DNA from: Climacium dendroides
Taxonomy: Eukaryota; Streptophyta; Bryopsida; Hypnales; Climaciaceae
NCBI GenBank assembly: GCA_950106755.1
Contig: OX467090.1
Span: forward strand, 620,001-684,000
Length of the DNA: 64,000 nt
Direction: 5' to 3'
In this document: positions 47,665 to 60,396 of the stretch, one piece after another
Layout of the letters: each line of letters starts with the position of its first letter
Numbering within the stretch: position 1 is the stretch's first letter
Made by a program: the position numbers and the translations under genes
The notes under the pieces: model-generated
What the model was told of the DNA's origin: nothing
The model's database searches: none
Seen by the model: only the letters and a program-made list of their open reading frames with translations

Positions 47665-50598
47665 CGGTCTGAGCTACCAAACATCTCCCAATCTGCAAAA
47701 CATGTGCAAGCATCAATTGTGATACATGCCATAACATATTGTAGTTGTTTCTATAGCCTCAGACAAGTCAAAGAGTTCCATACCACGAACTCAGTTGTGG
47801 CGGGGAGGTGGGAGCAGAAGGCACTTAAGGGCGGTGAACCATGCGCTCTTGAGTATAGATTTCATGTTACTCAAATGTCAGAATAAACATGGACAAGGAC
47901 GTCGCGTTGAACGCCAAAGGAGTTTCAGGTGACATTGTCTTGAACGGACACACACGCTTCAACAATGAACAAATCTTCAATCTAGAACTAGTGGCGGTTT
48001 AGACATACCTGAGTAAAGTCGCCTGAACAATGTTCTCCGCAAATCCTTGGTTTGGCCCTCCCAGCCTTTCCTAGGATCAAGGGACTTTGCATATTTGACA
48101 ATATCCTTTGACAAGGCGTCCTTCATTGCTCCGTGCGGCTCTCCATTAGCGTCCAACTCAATGGGTTTCTTCATGCCAATGCTTGTCTTTCCTTTCCTCT
48201 TCATGGAAGTATTTGCTTCGTCAATTGCGTCCTCTGTGTCACCAGCTGAGTCTTCCCCACCCGAACCTGTCTCATACCCACGACTGCCAAATACACTTTG
48301 ATTTAGCTTAGTATCGAGTTCAAGGACATTTGGCCCCTACTATGTGTTTAGAAACTATTGTAGTCAAGATAATAGCCACGCATTGAATATGGAAAATTAA
48401 AACAATACACCTGGGTCCAGTAGACGGTCCAAGGTGGAAAGCAGAGCTCCGAAATCGTCTAACTGGACGTCACTTTGAACAAGTCAAGCGTCCACAGTGA
48501 CATCGTTGCAGACGTTGGGGGTTTGAAAATCATGTCCCGACAGCCTCGAAAGTAAGGAATACTACAAGATATCTCTGAAAGGAGCATAATGGAACAATTA
48601 ATTTAAAAAATTAATAAATTAATAAATTAAATATTTAAAATTAAAAAAAATTAATTTCAAATTTTTTAAGGGGCCCCCGCCTGGGCAGACCCTACTAGGG
48701 GAGCCCCTGGGCAGACCCCAGGGAGCCCCGCACTGGGCGGACCCCAAGGAGCCCCGCCTGGCGGCCTACAGGGAGGCCCCTGCTTGGGCGGACTCTAGGG
48801 CAGCCCTTGGGCGGCCCTTGTAGGGGAGGCCCCCGCCTAGGCGTCTACGGGGAGGCCCCGCGCGGACCCCTGCCGAGGAGGCCCCCGCCTGGGCGGACCC
48901 CTAGGAGCTCTCTCCCAAGCCCCGGTGTCCTCTCTCTATCTTCATCTAGTGTGAATAGAGAAGTAGATGAAATTTAGAAACTCGATATCTCAACTCCTTG
49001 TAGAGTCGATGTTATAGTCTCTGTCCAAGGACAGAGCCAACAAATAATCACAAATTCCAAAGACGTTGCTCAAGTGACAAACTAGTTTAGAAGAACGTCT
49101 ACATTTGCTTAGAGTTTGATGTCCACCACGACATCACCGAAGACGTCACGACGTCACCAAAGACGTCACCAAAGATGTCTTTCGTGACGTCTTTGAAAAC
49201 ACGATAATTTGACACGGTCACAGACAATGTCACGGCAAACGCAAGCTGGTGACATCACGAGTGTCTCGTGACATCATCACAAACAGGAACGCAACATAAA
49301 ATTACAAAAAGGGTATTCTCTGACCTCCATGATTGCTCTCTCCTCTCGACATCGTCGTCTTCAACGAACTTGTGTTCCTCCTGCTCTTGCTCAGATTCGC
49401 TTACTTCCACGACGATCCGTTTCTTCTTGGCGGAGGGGGACAACTGCCGACTTCAGGCCCTTCCTCTCCGATCAGCCATCGTTGTCTCGTCTTCGCGTGC
49501 CTTGGACCGCCGCTCACTTGCGAGCCGCATGCGGGGCGCCTCCTCCTCGGACTAGGCATTGTCGTTGGACTACTGCCCCTTCTGTTTCCCAAGGTTTCTT
49601 CTTGGCTTTGTCATTGCCGATGGCTGCCTCCAGTGCACGAAGAACTCCGACTCCCGCACCTGCAAAACCCACCCATGACCCTCAGTATCCAGGGAGTGAG
49701 GATCGAGAAGTATAGGGAGCCAACTAATTGGCTGCCTCCACCAAATCGTTTGCCCCCACAAATCAAATTGAGGGGCGCTGCTGCCGCTGCATCCTCGCTA
49801 GGGCTTCGAATTGCAAGGACTAAAATTTCAAATCCCGCACTGAATTTGAAAGCCTACAAAACAAAATTCCAGACCCTGGAATGAAAGTGGCGCTCCTCGA
49901 GTTGCACCCACCACGCCAATGCAAAAGAACTAGAATTTGAACACCACGACCAAGACAGGGGGGGCAAACATAAGACAATTGCAATCGAAATGAACAAGAG
50001 GGCACCACAATTTCAAATTCGATGCAATTTGGAGAAAACGACCAGCCAGCGCGTCTGCGGCGACAGAGCAGAAGACATCGGCAGGAGCAATTAAAGACGC
50101 GTCGGGAGGAGGTGCAGCCTATACCCGACCCCCCACTCCCCCTATACCCGCAGCCGCATCGGAGCTCGCAGCTTGTGGCGGCGCTGTGTCGTGGGAGGCG
50201 GCCGATCGAAATGCAGGAGCTTCAAATCCGGCGCAAGGCCCCTGGAATCCACCCTCCCCAACTCTCCAAGAATTGAAAGAAAAAAAAATGGGGTTGCGAC
50301 TCACATGCTTGCCGAGGTCGGCGGAGCGGCTGTCCGCTGCGAGAGTAAGCGCGAGGTAGGAGCGTTTGGTAGGTGAATTTCCCCCCTCATTCCCGACCTC
50401 TACATCTCCCTTCTCCTCATCTGCAGTGGGTTTCTTCATGGCACTCTTTCGAGGAGGCCGCCTAGGACATTGACTGACCAAATTGCTCAAAACCACTGTA
50501 GCCTCCGACTCTGCCAAGTTCACTTGCGGTGCTTCTACGGAATTCGGTGCAAAACGAACAACCCTAGTTCGCTTGGGTGGTGCTGAGTTCATTGCCAT
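47665..50598 (-). pseudogene. TNPA-like remnant of second CACTA copy
   Basis: Exon 1 (50598-50305; starts MAMNSAPPKRTRVVRF) and exon 3 (48283-48009; KKPIELDANGEPHGAMKDAL) are clear. Exon 2 (from 49659 down to about 49320) has three in-frame stops (two TAG, one TGA) but keeps the SPSAKKKRI patch. Exon 4 starts at 47692 and is cut off after about 27 bp. Exons 5-7 are absent. Inactive. Confidence 0.75.
48660..48930. repeat. GC-rich irregular repeat, CCCGCCTGGGCGGACCCC-like
   Basis: Several imperfect copies of GCCTGGGCGGACCCC and GGGAGGCCCC words. They fall between exons 3 and 2 of the TNPA-like remnant. The first copy has a different GC-rich block in its intron (23228-23520), so the blocks are not simply inherited. 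Confidence 0.7.
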
Positions 50599-51520
50599 AT
50601 TGGTAAGCGAACTCCTCAAATCAATGCACTTGTTTACGTTGGTGGTGATTAGTGATCATCAAACCCTAAGCTTGTAGCTGCGGTTTCTTCTACAATACTC
50701 TTGTTTCAGTCATTCACGGGAGACACGTGGGTTCTACGAATGATTATAGTACGGATCCATGTTTGTTTTGATGTTATCAATGACGTTGTCTTTAACATGA
50801 TCATGTTGCAGACCATGTCTTCTAGTCACACAGCTTCTCATGATTTTGAAGAATTTCTAAAACTTGAGGCACCATGAGGTCACCTAAAAAATTATGAGAT
50901 AAAGTGAAGCCTTCTAAAATAACAATAAGGCAACGTGCGTCAAAATTTTGCTCACCATCATGCCATCCACAGTGCTAAGGAAACAAGCACCGTCAACTCG
51001 AAATGTGTTTGTCTTCGAAGATATTGGCTCCTGTGGTAAATATATGGGCAGGTTCTTGTAAAATGAAGTGTCCAATTTTGCAGATCTTATTCGTGATGAC
51101 ATTAACTGTGACGTCTTCTATGACAACAAGGACGTCATTGAAGATGTGGTGAGTGACGTCCAGCGAGATGTCACTGATGACACTTATGCTAAAATTAGTT
51201 GTCTTTGATGATGTCAAAGATGACAAGCACAAAACACACCTGGGTGCAGACAATGCCCTTAAACATTGAACTCGGGGTGATAGTCAGTCCCAGTACCTCA
51301 CAACCTTAAATTTCTAAATTTTGACAATGAACATGCATCTTAGGACTTACTTTAGAGTGATTCCATTGTGCTTCTAACAAGTTTCCTTTTCTTTGTATTG
51401 GATCCAATGTGCAGGAGTAATAAGTTCTTACAAAGTTCCATGTTTGCTTACATGATGTGAGCATGGCAGCGCGCAGAAATCTCTCATCCCAACGATCTAA
51501 CACCACCATTTGAATTGCAG

Positions 51521-54500
51521 AAGATGGGCGTACACTACGCCACATACCAATGGGTGACCTCATTTTGCACACGGAGTTGCGAGTGGCAACGGAAAAAAAC
51601 GTGCACTCATATAGGTGTCCTTGTCGAAATTGCAAAGGCGGACTTCGCAAAACCATAAAAGTGATACGACAACATCATTCCCTTGTGGGTCGAGATCCAT
51701 TTCTGAATGAATCCTTACTTGGTGGAGATCCCATTGAAGGCTACCCAGCTGCTGGAATTTGGGTTGAAGATGTCGCTTACGATGACGATGTCATTGACAA
51801 TGTCCCTCCTGATAACGACGATGACACTATTGGTGACTTTGCAAGGGAAGAAAATGTGCCATCTATAGATGAAGAAAGTGATCCTCCCCTTGATGAGTAT
51901 TATGAAGTGCAACGGCAGGTCATGGAGGCTTTCGATAGAGGGGATGCATTGCACGAAGAGTCGAACGGATCTCAAGAGGCACGCGTTGATGATGATTGCG
52001 ACGACACTGTAGACAGAATGGAGGATTTGTACACACAAGCAACTACTCCTTTGTATGACGGCTCGAAGACAAGCATTGTGTCGGCCACGATCATCATCAT
52101 GAACATGTGCACCGTATTCCGCGTCAACAACAAATTTACAGATGAGTTGTTCCGCTTCTTATCCGGTGACTTGCTTCCACAGGGAAATAAATTGCCTACT
52201 AACCATTATGAGGCACGAAAGAGTATTAGGCGATTGGGGCTTAACTATAACAATATCCATACTTGTCCCAATGGTTGTATTCTTTATGAAGACGAGCACG
52301 CAGCACTACAGAGTTGTCCTAAGTGTAATAGTGCTCGATGGATGGAAGGCACAAACAACATTCCATCAAAGGTAATCCGGCATTTTCTCCTCATTCCAAG
52401 ATTGAAACGAATGTGGAGGTCGCCAGAGATAGCGCGCATGTTGATGGGTTACACGAAACATGTTAGCAACGACGGTGTCATGCGTTCAGTGGTGGACAGC
52501 CCAGCATGGAAACACATTGATACTGATGTCGCCTTCAACAACTTCGGAGATGAAGTACGCAACATGAGACTTGCACTTGCTTTGGACAGTGTTAACCCCT
52601 TCAAGTTGAATAACACTAATTGGTCTATATGGCCAGTGTTAATCTTGATCTACAACTTTGAGCCCTGGTTTGTCACCAAGAAGTTTTTTATTTCATTATG
52701 CATATTGATTTCTGGAAAGCACTCTCCTAGTTCAAGTGGACTTGACATTTTCATATGTCCCTTGCTAAAAGAGTTGAAGGAATTATGGCATGGTGTTCGT
52801 GCTCTTGACTTTTCCCAACCAGAGGGTAGTCGGGCTTTTGACTTGCGTGGTTTATTGATGTGGACCATCTCTGATTTTCCAGCATATGGGCTGATTTCAG
52901 GCCTCTGTTGTAAGGGGTACAAAGGGTGCCCACATTGTGGAATAGACACAGATGCAAGAATGGCCAAGACTGGAGATGTCCTTTCAAACAGAAGAGTAAG
53001 AGGGTCCAAGATTGTGTATGGTGGCATACGGTGGTACTTACCTCGACATCACCCATACCGGCGAAACACTCGATTTAATGGCAAAACCGAGCACCGTGGC
53101 ATGCCTAGAATACAAACCGGAAAAGATATAATCCAGATTGCGGCATGGCGCCAATCATATTTAGACCTGGGTGGCAAGGAAAATGGACCGGATGATCCAG
53201 TGCACATGACGGGGGTCAAAAGACTCTGTGTGCTGTTTGAGTTGGACTACTAGGAGGTTTGTAACTTACTACACCCAAAAAGTGATGAATTTGCATTTCA
53301 AACGCATTTGTGGCGACATCGTTTTAGACATCTGAATCTCTACGCTGTTTGCTATAATGGCGTCATGGATGTCTTAAAGCATGTCTAAATGAAGGCATTG
53401 ACCATTTTGTGGACATTGTAGCCTTGAACTAAATGTTGATAGTTTCAAGTAAAAATTGTCATCTTCTTAGAGAAATTCACCAAAGCATGTAGATATCCAA
53501 ACAAGAGTTCCAAGAAGATTACTAATTGCATGTACTTGTTGTTATTGCAGCATTTGCTTGAACGACACATTTTGGATGCTATGCATTGCGAAAAGAATTT
53601 ATGCGAAAACATAGTGAAGACTTTGTGGGGCATGAACGATAGTCCAGGAAGTCGGCTTGATGCACAGGAGTTGGGCATTCGTGAAGAGATATGGCTTCAA
53701 GAACCACGCCGGCGACAGAATGAATATTACATGCCACAAGCTCCCTTTGTGTTGAAGCCCCAAGAGCGCAAAGAGTTTGTTGCCATCATTTCTAATATTC
53801 GGACCCCTTCAAACTATGTTGGAAGCATTCACAAGCGCCTAGAAGATGGGAAACTACAATACATGAAAACCCACGACTACCATGTTCTCATGCAGCAGGT
53901 ACCTAATACCTTTGTCTTTTTCATGCATTATATGTAATAAAATTTTCACTTTCAAACATTGAAAATGACGGTGGCATGTTCACTTGTGCATAAAAGCTAA
54001 TCAAGGCATGCTACTTCTAATGTCAACATCATTGTCACTGTTTGCAGCGATAGCAATTGTGCCATGCTTGTCTAACGCTTACTTTTAGTCATGTCATTGT
54101 TAACGTACTGTACGTTGTATAGGAAACAAATGTTTGACATTAAAGACTACATCTTTTGTCTTCCTACCCAAGAATGTATGTAACCAACTGCATTTGTTGA
54201 AAAATGATCGGCAGATTTTACCTGTGGCCATCCGAAACTTACTTGAGGAGAATGTGCGTGTAGCCATCATCAAAATGAGTAGAGTTTTCCAAAAAATTTG
54301 TGCTAAAGAAGTATGAGAAGCTGATCAGGATGACATGATGCACGACGTCATAATGGCAACTTGTGTGTTGGAGAAAGAATTCCCCCCCACATTCTTAAAC
54401 ATCATGTCGCATCTTCCCCTGCACTTGGTACAGCAATTGTTCATGTGCGGCCTAGTGCACTATCGGTGGATGTATCCAATAGAGCGGTACATGAAAACTT

Positions 54501-55952
54501 TAAAAGATTATGTCCGGACTTATGCACATCCAGAGGGTAGCATTGCAGAAGGCTATCGAATGGATGACACACTCAGGTTTTGTACGGAGTACATGCGACA
54601 GTATAGGGGGACAGTGCACCGTGTATGGGATCCAAATGAAGAGGCTACTATGACAGACGAGATTCTTCGAGACTCCCGTCAAAAGCGAAAGATGTCGAAT
54701 GAGTTTCGAAACCTTGTACATGCCTTTGTATTGGACAATGCAGCGTGCCTTGAGCCTTGGCGTCAGTGAGTCCCTAATTCCTCTTGTTGAAATGTGATGG
54801 AAGTCCATATTGGAGTCATTTTGGTCAGATGCTATGTCGCTTCTTCTACAAAGGTATGCTAATGTAGACGTCAGATCCTATCATGGCCATGTTCAATGTG
54901 ACGTAGCTATGCTGCCCTCTTCATGGATTTTTATGTATGCCTATAACGTTGGACATTTTTTACAACATACCCATAATGCCATATATGACATATGTTGTAA
55001 CGTCACTAGAAGAGCATGTTCAGTCACATGTTTTATATGTTGGAAATGTTGATTTCATAACATCTGAGCTTGAATCCTACTCTAAGTGTTGCTGTTTGGA
55101 ATGATGTGCAGCAAATATACTACTGCAAGATGCCAACGTTGGCAAGAAAGAGAGGCATTCCGGCGACAATTCCGCCGCCGCCATCCTTCAATGGTTGTGC
55201 GATACCCGACGGACCTTTATGATTTGCCTCCTTTTGCTTCATGGTTGAGCACGCGGGTGAAGACCTTGCAAGATGTGGGGGAGAGGGTGGATGATGACAT
55301 TATACAATACGGGCAACCCCCCGAGCAATACGCAACGTCACATCGTCAGATGCATGCCTTTGGCATGCATCTGCGCGTTTGTAGTGCCGAAACAGGATTG
55401 GTTACACAAGATTCTTGTGTGGTAGCTTCATTCACTCAGCAACTTCGTTGGGGACTTCGAAACGGCCAACCTTTAGAAAGAACACATGACTATGTGGGTT
55501 ACATTGAAGAGATTTTGGAGTTAGACTACCGAAATCATTGCACAACAATCCTTGTGTGTGATTGGGTTAGACCAAGCAATGATGTTCATTTTCCTCATGT
55601 CCAACGAGATTGCTATGGGTTTGCAATCGCCAATTTCAACCACATGGACGGCAAAGTCCATGCAAACTCCTTTGCATTTCCAATGCATTGTCAACAGGTT
55701 TTCTTTTCAGATGATCCTCATAAGCGAGGGTGGAAAGTGATATGTTGTACCAATGTGAGAGGTAGACGTGGGGAGCTCGAAGACAATCAGCCCATCCCTT
55801 CTATGATTGAAGTTGGGAATGATGAGGACTTCAGGGGGCTCCAACCCATTGCCTTAGAGTGAGAGCCAACGAGAGAAGCCGCAAGAGAAGGTGGTATGTT
55901 TATTTCACCCGCCACAGAGGCTCCAAGGCAACAAGAGGCTCAAAGATCATAG
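51521..55952 (+). pseudogene. TNP2 transposase of second CACTA copy, three stops
   Basis: Exons 51521-53256, 53551-53898, 54215-54765 and 55112-55952 correspond one to one with the first copy. In-frame stops: TAG at 53251 (copy 1 has TGG at 26514), TGA at 54314 (copy 1 has CGA at 27643), and TGA at 55860 (copy 1 has TCA). The first two are transitions of the methyl-C type; the third is a transversion. All TNP2, DUF4218 and DUF4216 landmarks are otherwise present. Confidence 0.88.
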
Positions 55953-57599
55953 ATGGACTAGCCATGGCGTCTGCGTATAATGCTGCTTATACAAAGTACA
56001 ATGTTTGGTCTGATGACAATGTTGTTCAAGCGCATGTCACGTCCAATCCCTGCAACTTGTCATAGAAGATGTTGTCAGAAACATTAGAATTGATGTCCTC
56101 ATGGACAGATGAGAAGCTCTGAAAAGTTCTATTGTAACAAATGCTATGTGGAAAGGAACCTAGGAAATTGAACTTTTAGAAGACCTATGTCTAAGCAAGT
56201 AACCTTTAGTATTTTGCACCAAATTTTTTGAATATTGTCCAGGCAAATTCACTTGCACTATTAACATTCTTTATTGCATAGTAGTGCCTTCATTTGTAGA
56301 GAAATTGTAATTGCAATTTAGGGGTGTCCTTTCTCCTAGTTTTATTAGGAATGGATTGGAATTGACTTGCCCCAATGAATTGGGTACTTAATTTCCGAGG
56401 TAGCCCAAAAAAATTGGGTGTGGAAAAAAAATGGCCACTTGGAAGAAAATAAATGTGCCCTCAAAAAACGAAACACAAAATTTGCATGGAATTTTGTTGG
56501 CAAATTTTGTTGCCATGTTTCATAAATGAAGGAATCTTCATTTATGCCACCCAATGCAATCTTTTTTGTGTTTGCAATTTAGGGGTTTTCTTTCCTCTAG
56601 TTCTTTTAGGAATGGATTGGAATTGGCTTGCCCCAATGAATTGGGTACTTAATTTCCGAGGTAGCCCAAAAAAATTGGGTGTGGAAAAAAATGGCCACTT
56701 GGAAGAAAATAAATGTGCCTTCCAAGAGCAACACACAATTTGCATAGAATTTTGTTGGCAAATTTTGTTACCATGTTTCGTAAATAAACGTGTGTGGCAG
56801 TGAAACATATTTAGTTTCCTTTGCGACTTAGTGGTCCCGTTTTGCTTTTCTTTTCTCAATTGGTAATCCAATCTTTCTTTTTCAATACGTAATGATTTCA
56901 TACTTTACATCCCCTAAACAAAACGTGCCAAATTAAATCCACCTTTACTGAAAGAATTGCTTTGTAACCATTGTACATAATTTCTAAAATGTTGTGTATG
57001 CACGAACATTGTTTAATTGTATTAATTTCCATGTTTGGGGCAATTTTTTCTTTCAAGTCACGATATATGTAGCCCTTTGATCCCTTTTGTTTTTTATGTT
57101 AATAACTTTAATTATGAACATCAAATAAGTCATAATTTTTATGGGAAAATTAGGGCATTTTCGTTGCAATTTTAGAAAGTAGAAGAGGGCTTCAAATTTT
57201 ATGCCAATGAACTTCCATTCTACATCCATCCGAAAAATTTTGGACCCTTGTGGAAGCAACTGCCCTTTCTTCACTTTTTTCCTTCAAGGCAGCACCCTCC
57301 CTACTGCACAGTTGATGCCCGCAGTTGCTCTGAACAGCTCTGCTGACGTGGCAGAAATGCGTTTGTATTGATGTTGGGAAAAAAACGGGTCATGTTGTTG
57401 AGGACGTCACAACAAACATGTAACATTATTAGTGACAAGCACTTTTTCCTACCCTGTTTTCGTTGACATTGTCTAAAAAAACGCAATCCTGTACGCGTTT
57501 TTTGAAAAACGCAGGATGTTTTTTTGAAACGCATAATGTCCTTTAATACATCACGTGTTTTTGTAAAAACATAACCAAAAACGCCGGTTTCTTATAGTG
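55953..57599 (+). other. 3' non-coding region of second CACTA copy
   Basis: No gene. It contains a tandem duplication (56313-56790) and ends in GACGTC/AAAACGC-rich subterminal sequence and the CACTA terminus. Confidence 0.75.
56313..56790 (+). repeat. Tandem duplication, 261-bp period
   Basis: Units begin GCAATTTAGGGG at 56313 and 56574 and share long identical blocks such as CCCCAATGAATTGGGTACTT and ATGGCCACTTGGAAGAAAAT. It lies in the 3' non-coding part of the second CACTA copy. Confidence 0.9.
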
Positions 57600-58818
57600 A
57601 GATGACTCCGGCTGGAAGCGGAAAGGGCGGATCTGGAAAGGGCAGATCCGAAACGGATCCGGAATTTTAGGAATTTCCGGTATTGATCTAGAACTTCCGA
57701 AAGATCCGAAATTTTAGGAAATTCCGGATTTATAGGATCTGACACTGATCTTTCCGGATTTATAGGATCTGGGATTTACCAGAAATCTAACGGACCAGTA
57801 GGAATGTTTTGTAGGATTTTTTGGATGATGTTAGTCTTAGTATAAGTAGGAGTTTTGATGGCCTTTCTGGTCATTCGCATCCATTCCATAGTTCTAGCAT
57901 TGTACCTTTTTGAGCTTAATTCCAAGTGTTTGGAGTATCCATTCTCTTATCTTTTTGTAGGCGGTACGTGTTTGTGGGAGGTGTGAGTCCATTCTTGCTT
58001 TTCCGGAGATTGAGAAATTACCTTGAGTAGCAAGAGTCGATATTGTGAGCGGTTCCCGGATATACTAACTTGATGGGGAGATCAACCGGATGGTTCCGGC
58101 AGTAGTGTTAGTGTAGTACTGCTCGGATGCCGGTATAGCCTACGTGTAGGATACAGCCTTAGGTGAAAGGGGTATCTGAGAGGCTGCTAGCAACTTTCGT
58201 GTACGGAAGTGTTGCAAGATGTGCCCGAATTCCGGATTGCCGGAATTCCTTGTAGAACAGAGTCAAAGCCCCAACGCAAGCCCAAGAGAGTACAAGGAAA
58301 CCCACCTGGTCAACAGGAGGCTCAGTGCTTGGTTAAGGTTAGAATGTCGTTGTAGTCCTTGACCGTCCCTACGTGACCTAATCCGGAAAGCCTTCCGGAT
58401 TTGTGAGGTGACGGAACAAGAGGACACTTCCGGTCCCTGAAGAGTTAGGATAGTGCTAGTATTAGAGAGAGAGAAAGAGAGCGTGTTTCCGGACACAATA
58501 AGCATTCGGACGGTGGATTTGGCCACTCGTCACCCAAACCCAGGGATCCCAGAAGGGGCACTGAACGGTTTCCAGATTCTTCCGGAATCCATCTGGCACT
58601 AGTGGTCGGACCAGACCTATAGTCCGAAGTAGTTTGACGGAGAGAAAGTGAGTGCTTAGATTGGGTTATCCTATAGATCTGTAAACCTCAAGTCCTTGTG
58701 GGAACGATTCCGGAGCGGTTTACTCTAAGTGGGCCTTTGGTGTGAATTAAGGGCTAACTGGAGGAATTCTGGTCCGACTAATCGCTACAATGCACTTAAC
58801 TTCAGCTGTGGATGACTC
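57600..58818. mobile_element. CCGGA-rich repeat fragment, LTR-like
   Basis: The segment is rich in TTCCGGA and CCGGAA words, as is the gag-pol segment at 6844-10945. It includes a promoter-like AGTATAAGTAGG at about 57838 and a transcribed-leader style stretch. An 8-bp direct repeat GATGACTC is found at 57601-57608 and 58811-58818. The ends do not read TG...CA, so I cannot call it a whole LTR. It lacks a gene. Confidence 0.4.
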
Positions 58819-58920
58819 AGAAATGGTTAGTGTTTTCAAATATTTTCATGATTTTAATGGAAATTGACATTCATAGATGGTTGTATTCTTTTCTAATATA
58901 TAATTTTTTTATGATTGTAG

Positions 58921-59853
58921 ACTTTGAAGTTTAGAATCACTCTCTTGGTGAAGGACCTCGGTGATAAAGAGAAGTCGAAGTTCTCTTTGAAGCGGTCAGA
59001 AACAATGCAGAAGGCAAAAGTAGACCTATACAAGGATGATACATTAATTAACTACACAACTGAAGAGAGCATGTTGGTCAATCCACAAACCAAAATTCCA
59101 TGGCAAGGGCCTTGTGAAAAAAATACTAGGCTCTTCCAATTCCTTATAGAGGGGACAATTGAAGAAGGCAACTTGGTTTTGGACTGCACAGCATTCATTG
59201 GTTAGTTTTCATTTTAATAATTGTATTTTCATATATGTATTGATATAGTGATTCATTGATATGAATTGCATTTTGTAAATTGTAGATGCATCAATTACAG
59301 CATGTCGCAGCACAAGACGACACATAATGGCTTTAGAGGAAGACAATAGTGTTTTTCATGGCATCCTTGAATCCATGAAAAAGAACACTCAAGAAGATGT
59401 GATAATAACTGAAATGCAACCGCCAATGCCGGTTGCATCTTCACAAGATCCGGATGCAATGACTGTGGTTCCTCGAAAATTTCCTCGCCGAACTAAACCT
59501 AGTAAGTAAGTTTCTCATATTTTTTAAGTGTTTTTTTGACATTCTACTTCTTTTATTTTGTGACTCTAATATTCTATATGGTTTTTTTTAGGCGTCAGAA
59601 ACTGATGTTCGCAGATGCATTGAGGAAGAGACGCAAATTGGTACTAAGTCCAGAAAAGTCTTTTGATCTCCCAGTTTATGTTGAGCAATTAGCATCAACA
59701 TTTGCAAACTTTGGTAGCTTAGAACCAAAACGTAGAAAAGATACATATGCTCTTAATGTTTTGCAATTCATAGATGGATTGGCATCACAGGGGAAAGAGA
59801 CTTCAGAATATGAGAGTAGCTTGGCATCTGCAACTGAATCCACTACAACCTAG
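58921..59853 (+). pseudogene. 3' part of a second ParB-methyltransferase-type gene
   Basis: Three exons (58921-59200, 59286-59505, 59592-59853) match the last three exons of the 41063-46836 gene in order, phase and splice positions. The first ends in EEGNLVLDCTAFI. The second begins DASITACRSSRRHIMALEED, so the motif I region is again D-C-T-A with no FxGxG. The last exon ends QFIDGLASQGKET and a serine-rich tail, like QFVDETAVESKQET in the first copy. These exons are open, but upstream exons are missing. Confidence 0.75.
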
Positions 59854-60289
59854 ATTTATGAGATTGATATATCTCATGAGTCAAAGTGTTATGTATTCAT
59901 TTTCAATATGATTTGATTTGATTGTGTGTTTTATGGCTACATCTTTAGTATGATTCATTCCCCTTCAAAATTTTGCATTTTATGTTTTTTATCAAAATTA
60001 ATACTTGACTATCGGTCTGGTTACCGTGGAAATCAGTGATTCTGGAATCATTTACTTTAAAAGTATTGTAGAAGATCTCTCTTTCCCACCCTTAATTATG
60101 TGGATGAATAGTTGCAATTACGTCCTACATATGAGATTCTTTTGTCATTCATTAGACATTTGACGTCCTCCACGGCATTTATGGGTTAAACACAATTAGT
60201 TGTTGCAATTTTTTATTTCATTTAAGTTTGTAAGTAAATTAAATTTTTGAAGAATGAACTCACATCTTCAGAAAAAATAAGACACTTAC
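59854..60289 (+). other. 3' flank of the second methyltransferase-like gene
   Basis: AT-rich, no gene seen. It corresponds in position to 46837-47329 of the complete element. Confidence 0.5.
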
Positions 60290-60396
60290 ATCCACGGTCA
60301 TAGGTCCCCCACATTTTCTTAACAAAAAAAATTTCCCGCTCATAGGCTCACAAGCTCATGGGCTCACACTCACAAGCTCGCCTGCTAGCAACCCTG
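60290..60396 (+). repeat. Terminal sequence of a second Mutator-like element
   Basis: Contains CCACGGTCATAGGT, repeated GCTCATAGGCTCACAAGCTC words and GCTAGCAACCCT, like 47320-47423 and inverted 35549-35750. It follows the methyltransferase-like 3' exons at the same distance as in the complete element. Flanking sequence is AT-rich, not a CGGAC cluster. Confidence 0.75.

Larger units (their letters stand above)
47665..57599 (+). mobile_element. Second CACTA copy, 5'-truncated and decayed
   Basis: Homologous to 21,600-31,084 of the first element. The 3' end has the CACTA terminus (GTTTCTTATAGTG, ending at 57599). The 5' side stops inside the fourth exon of the TNPA-like gene, next to a CGGAC cluster. 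About 3.5 kb, including the 5' terminus, is therefore missing and the copy cannot move on its own ends. Both genes carry premature stops. ACGTC words persist throughout, for example GACGTCACCAAAGACGTCAC near 49150. Confidence 0.88.

Noticed and set aside
57600..58818. Complete solo LTR
   Set aside because: Ends are not TG...CA and no 4-6 bp duplication fits. Kept only as an LTR-like fragment.
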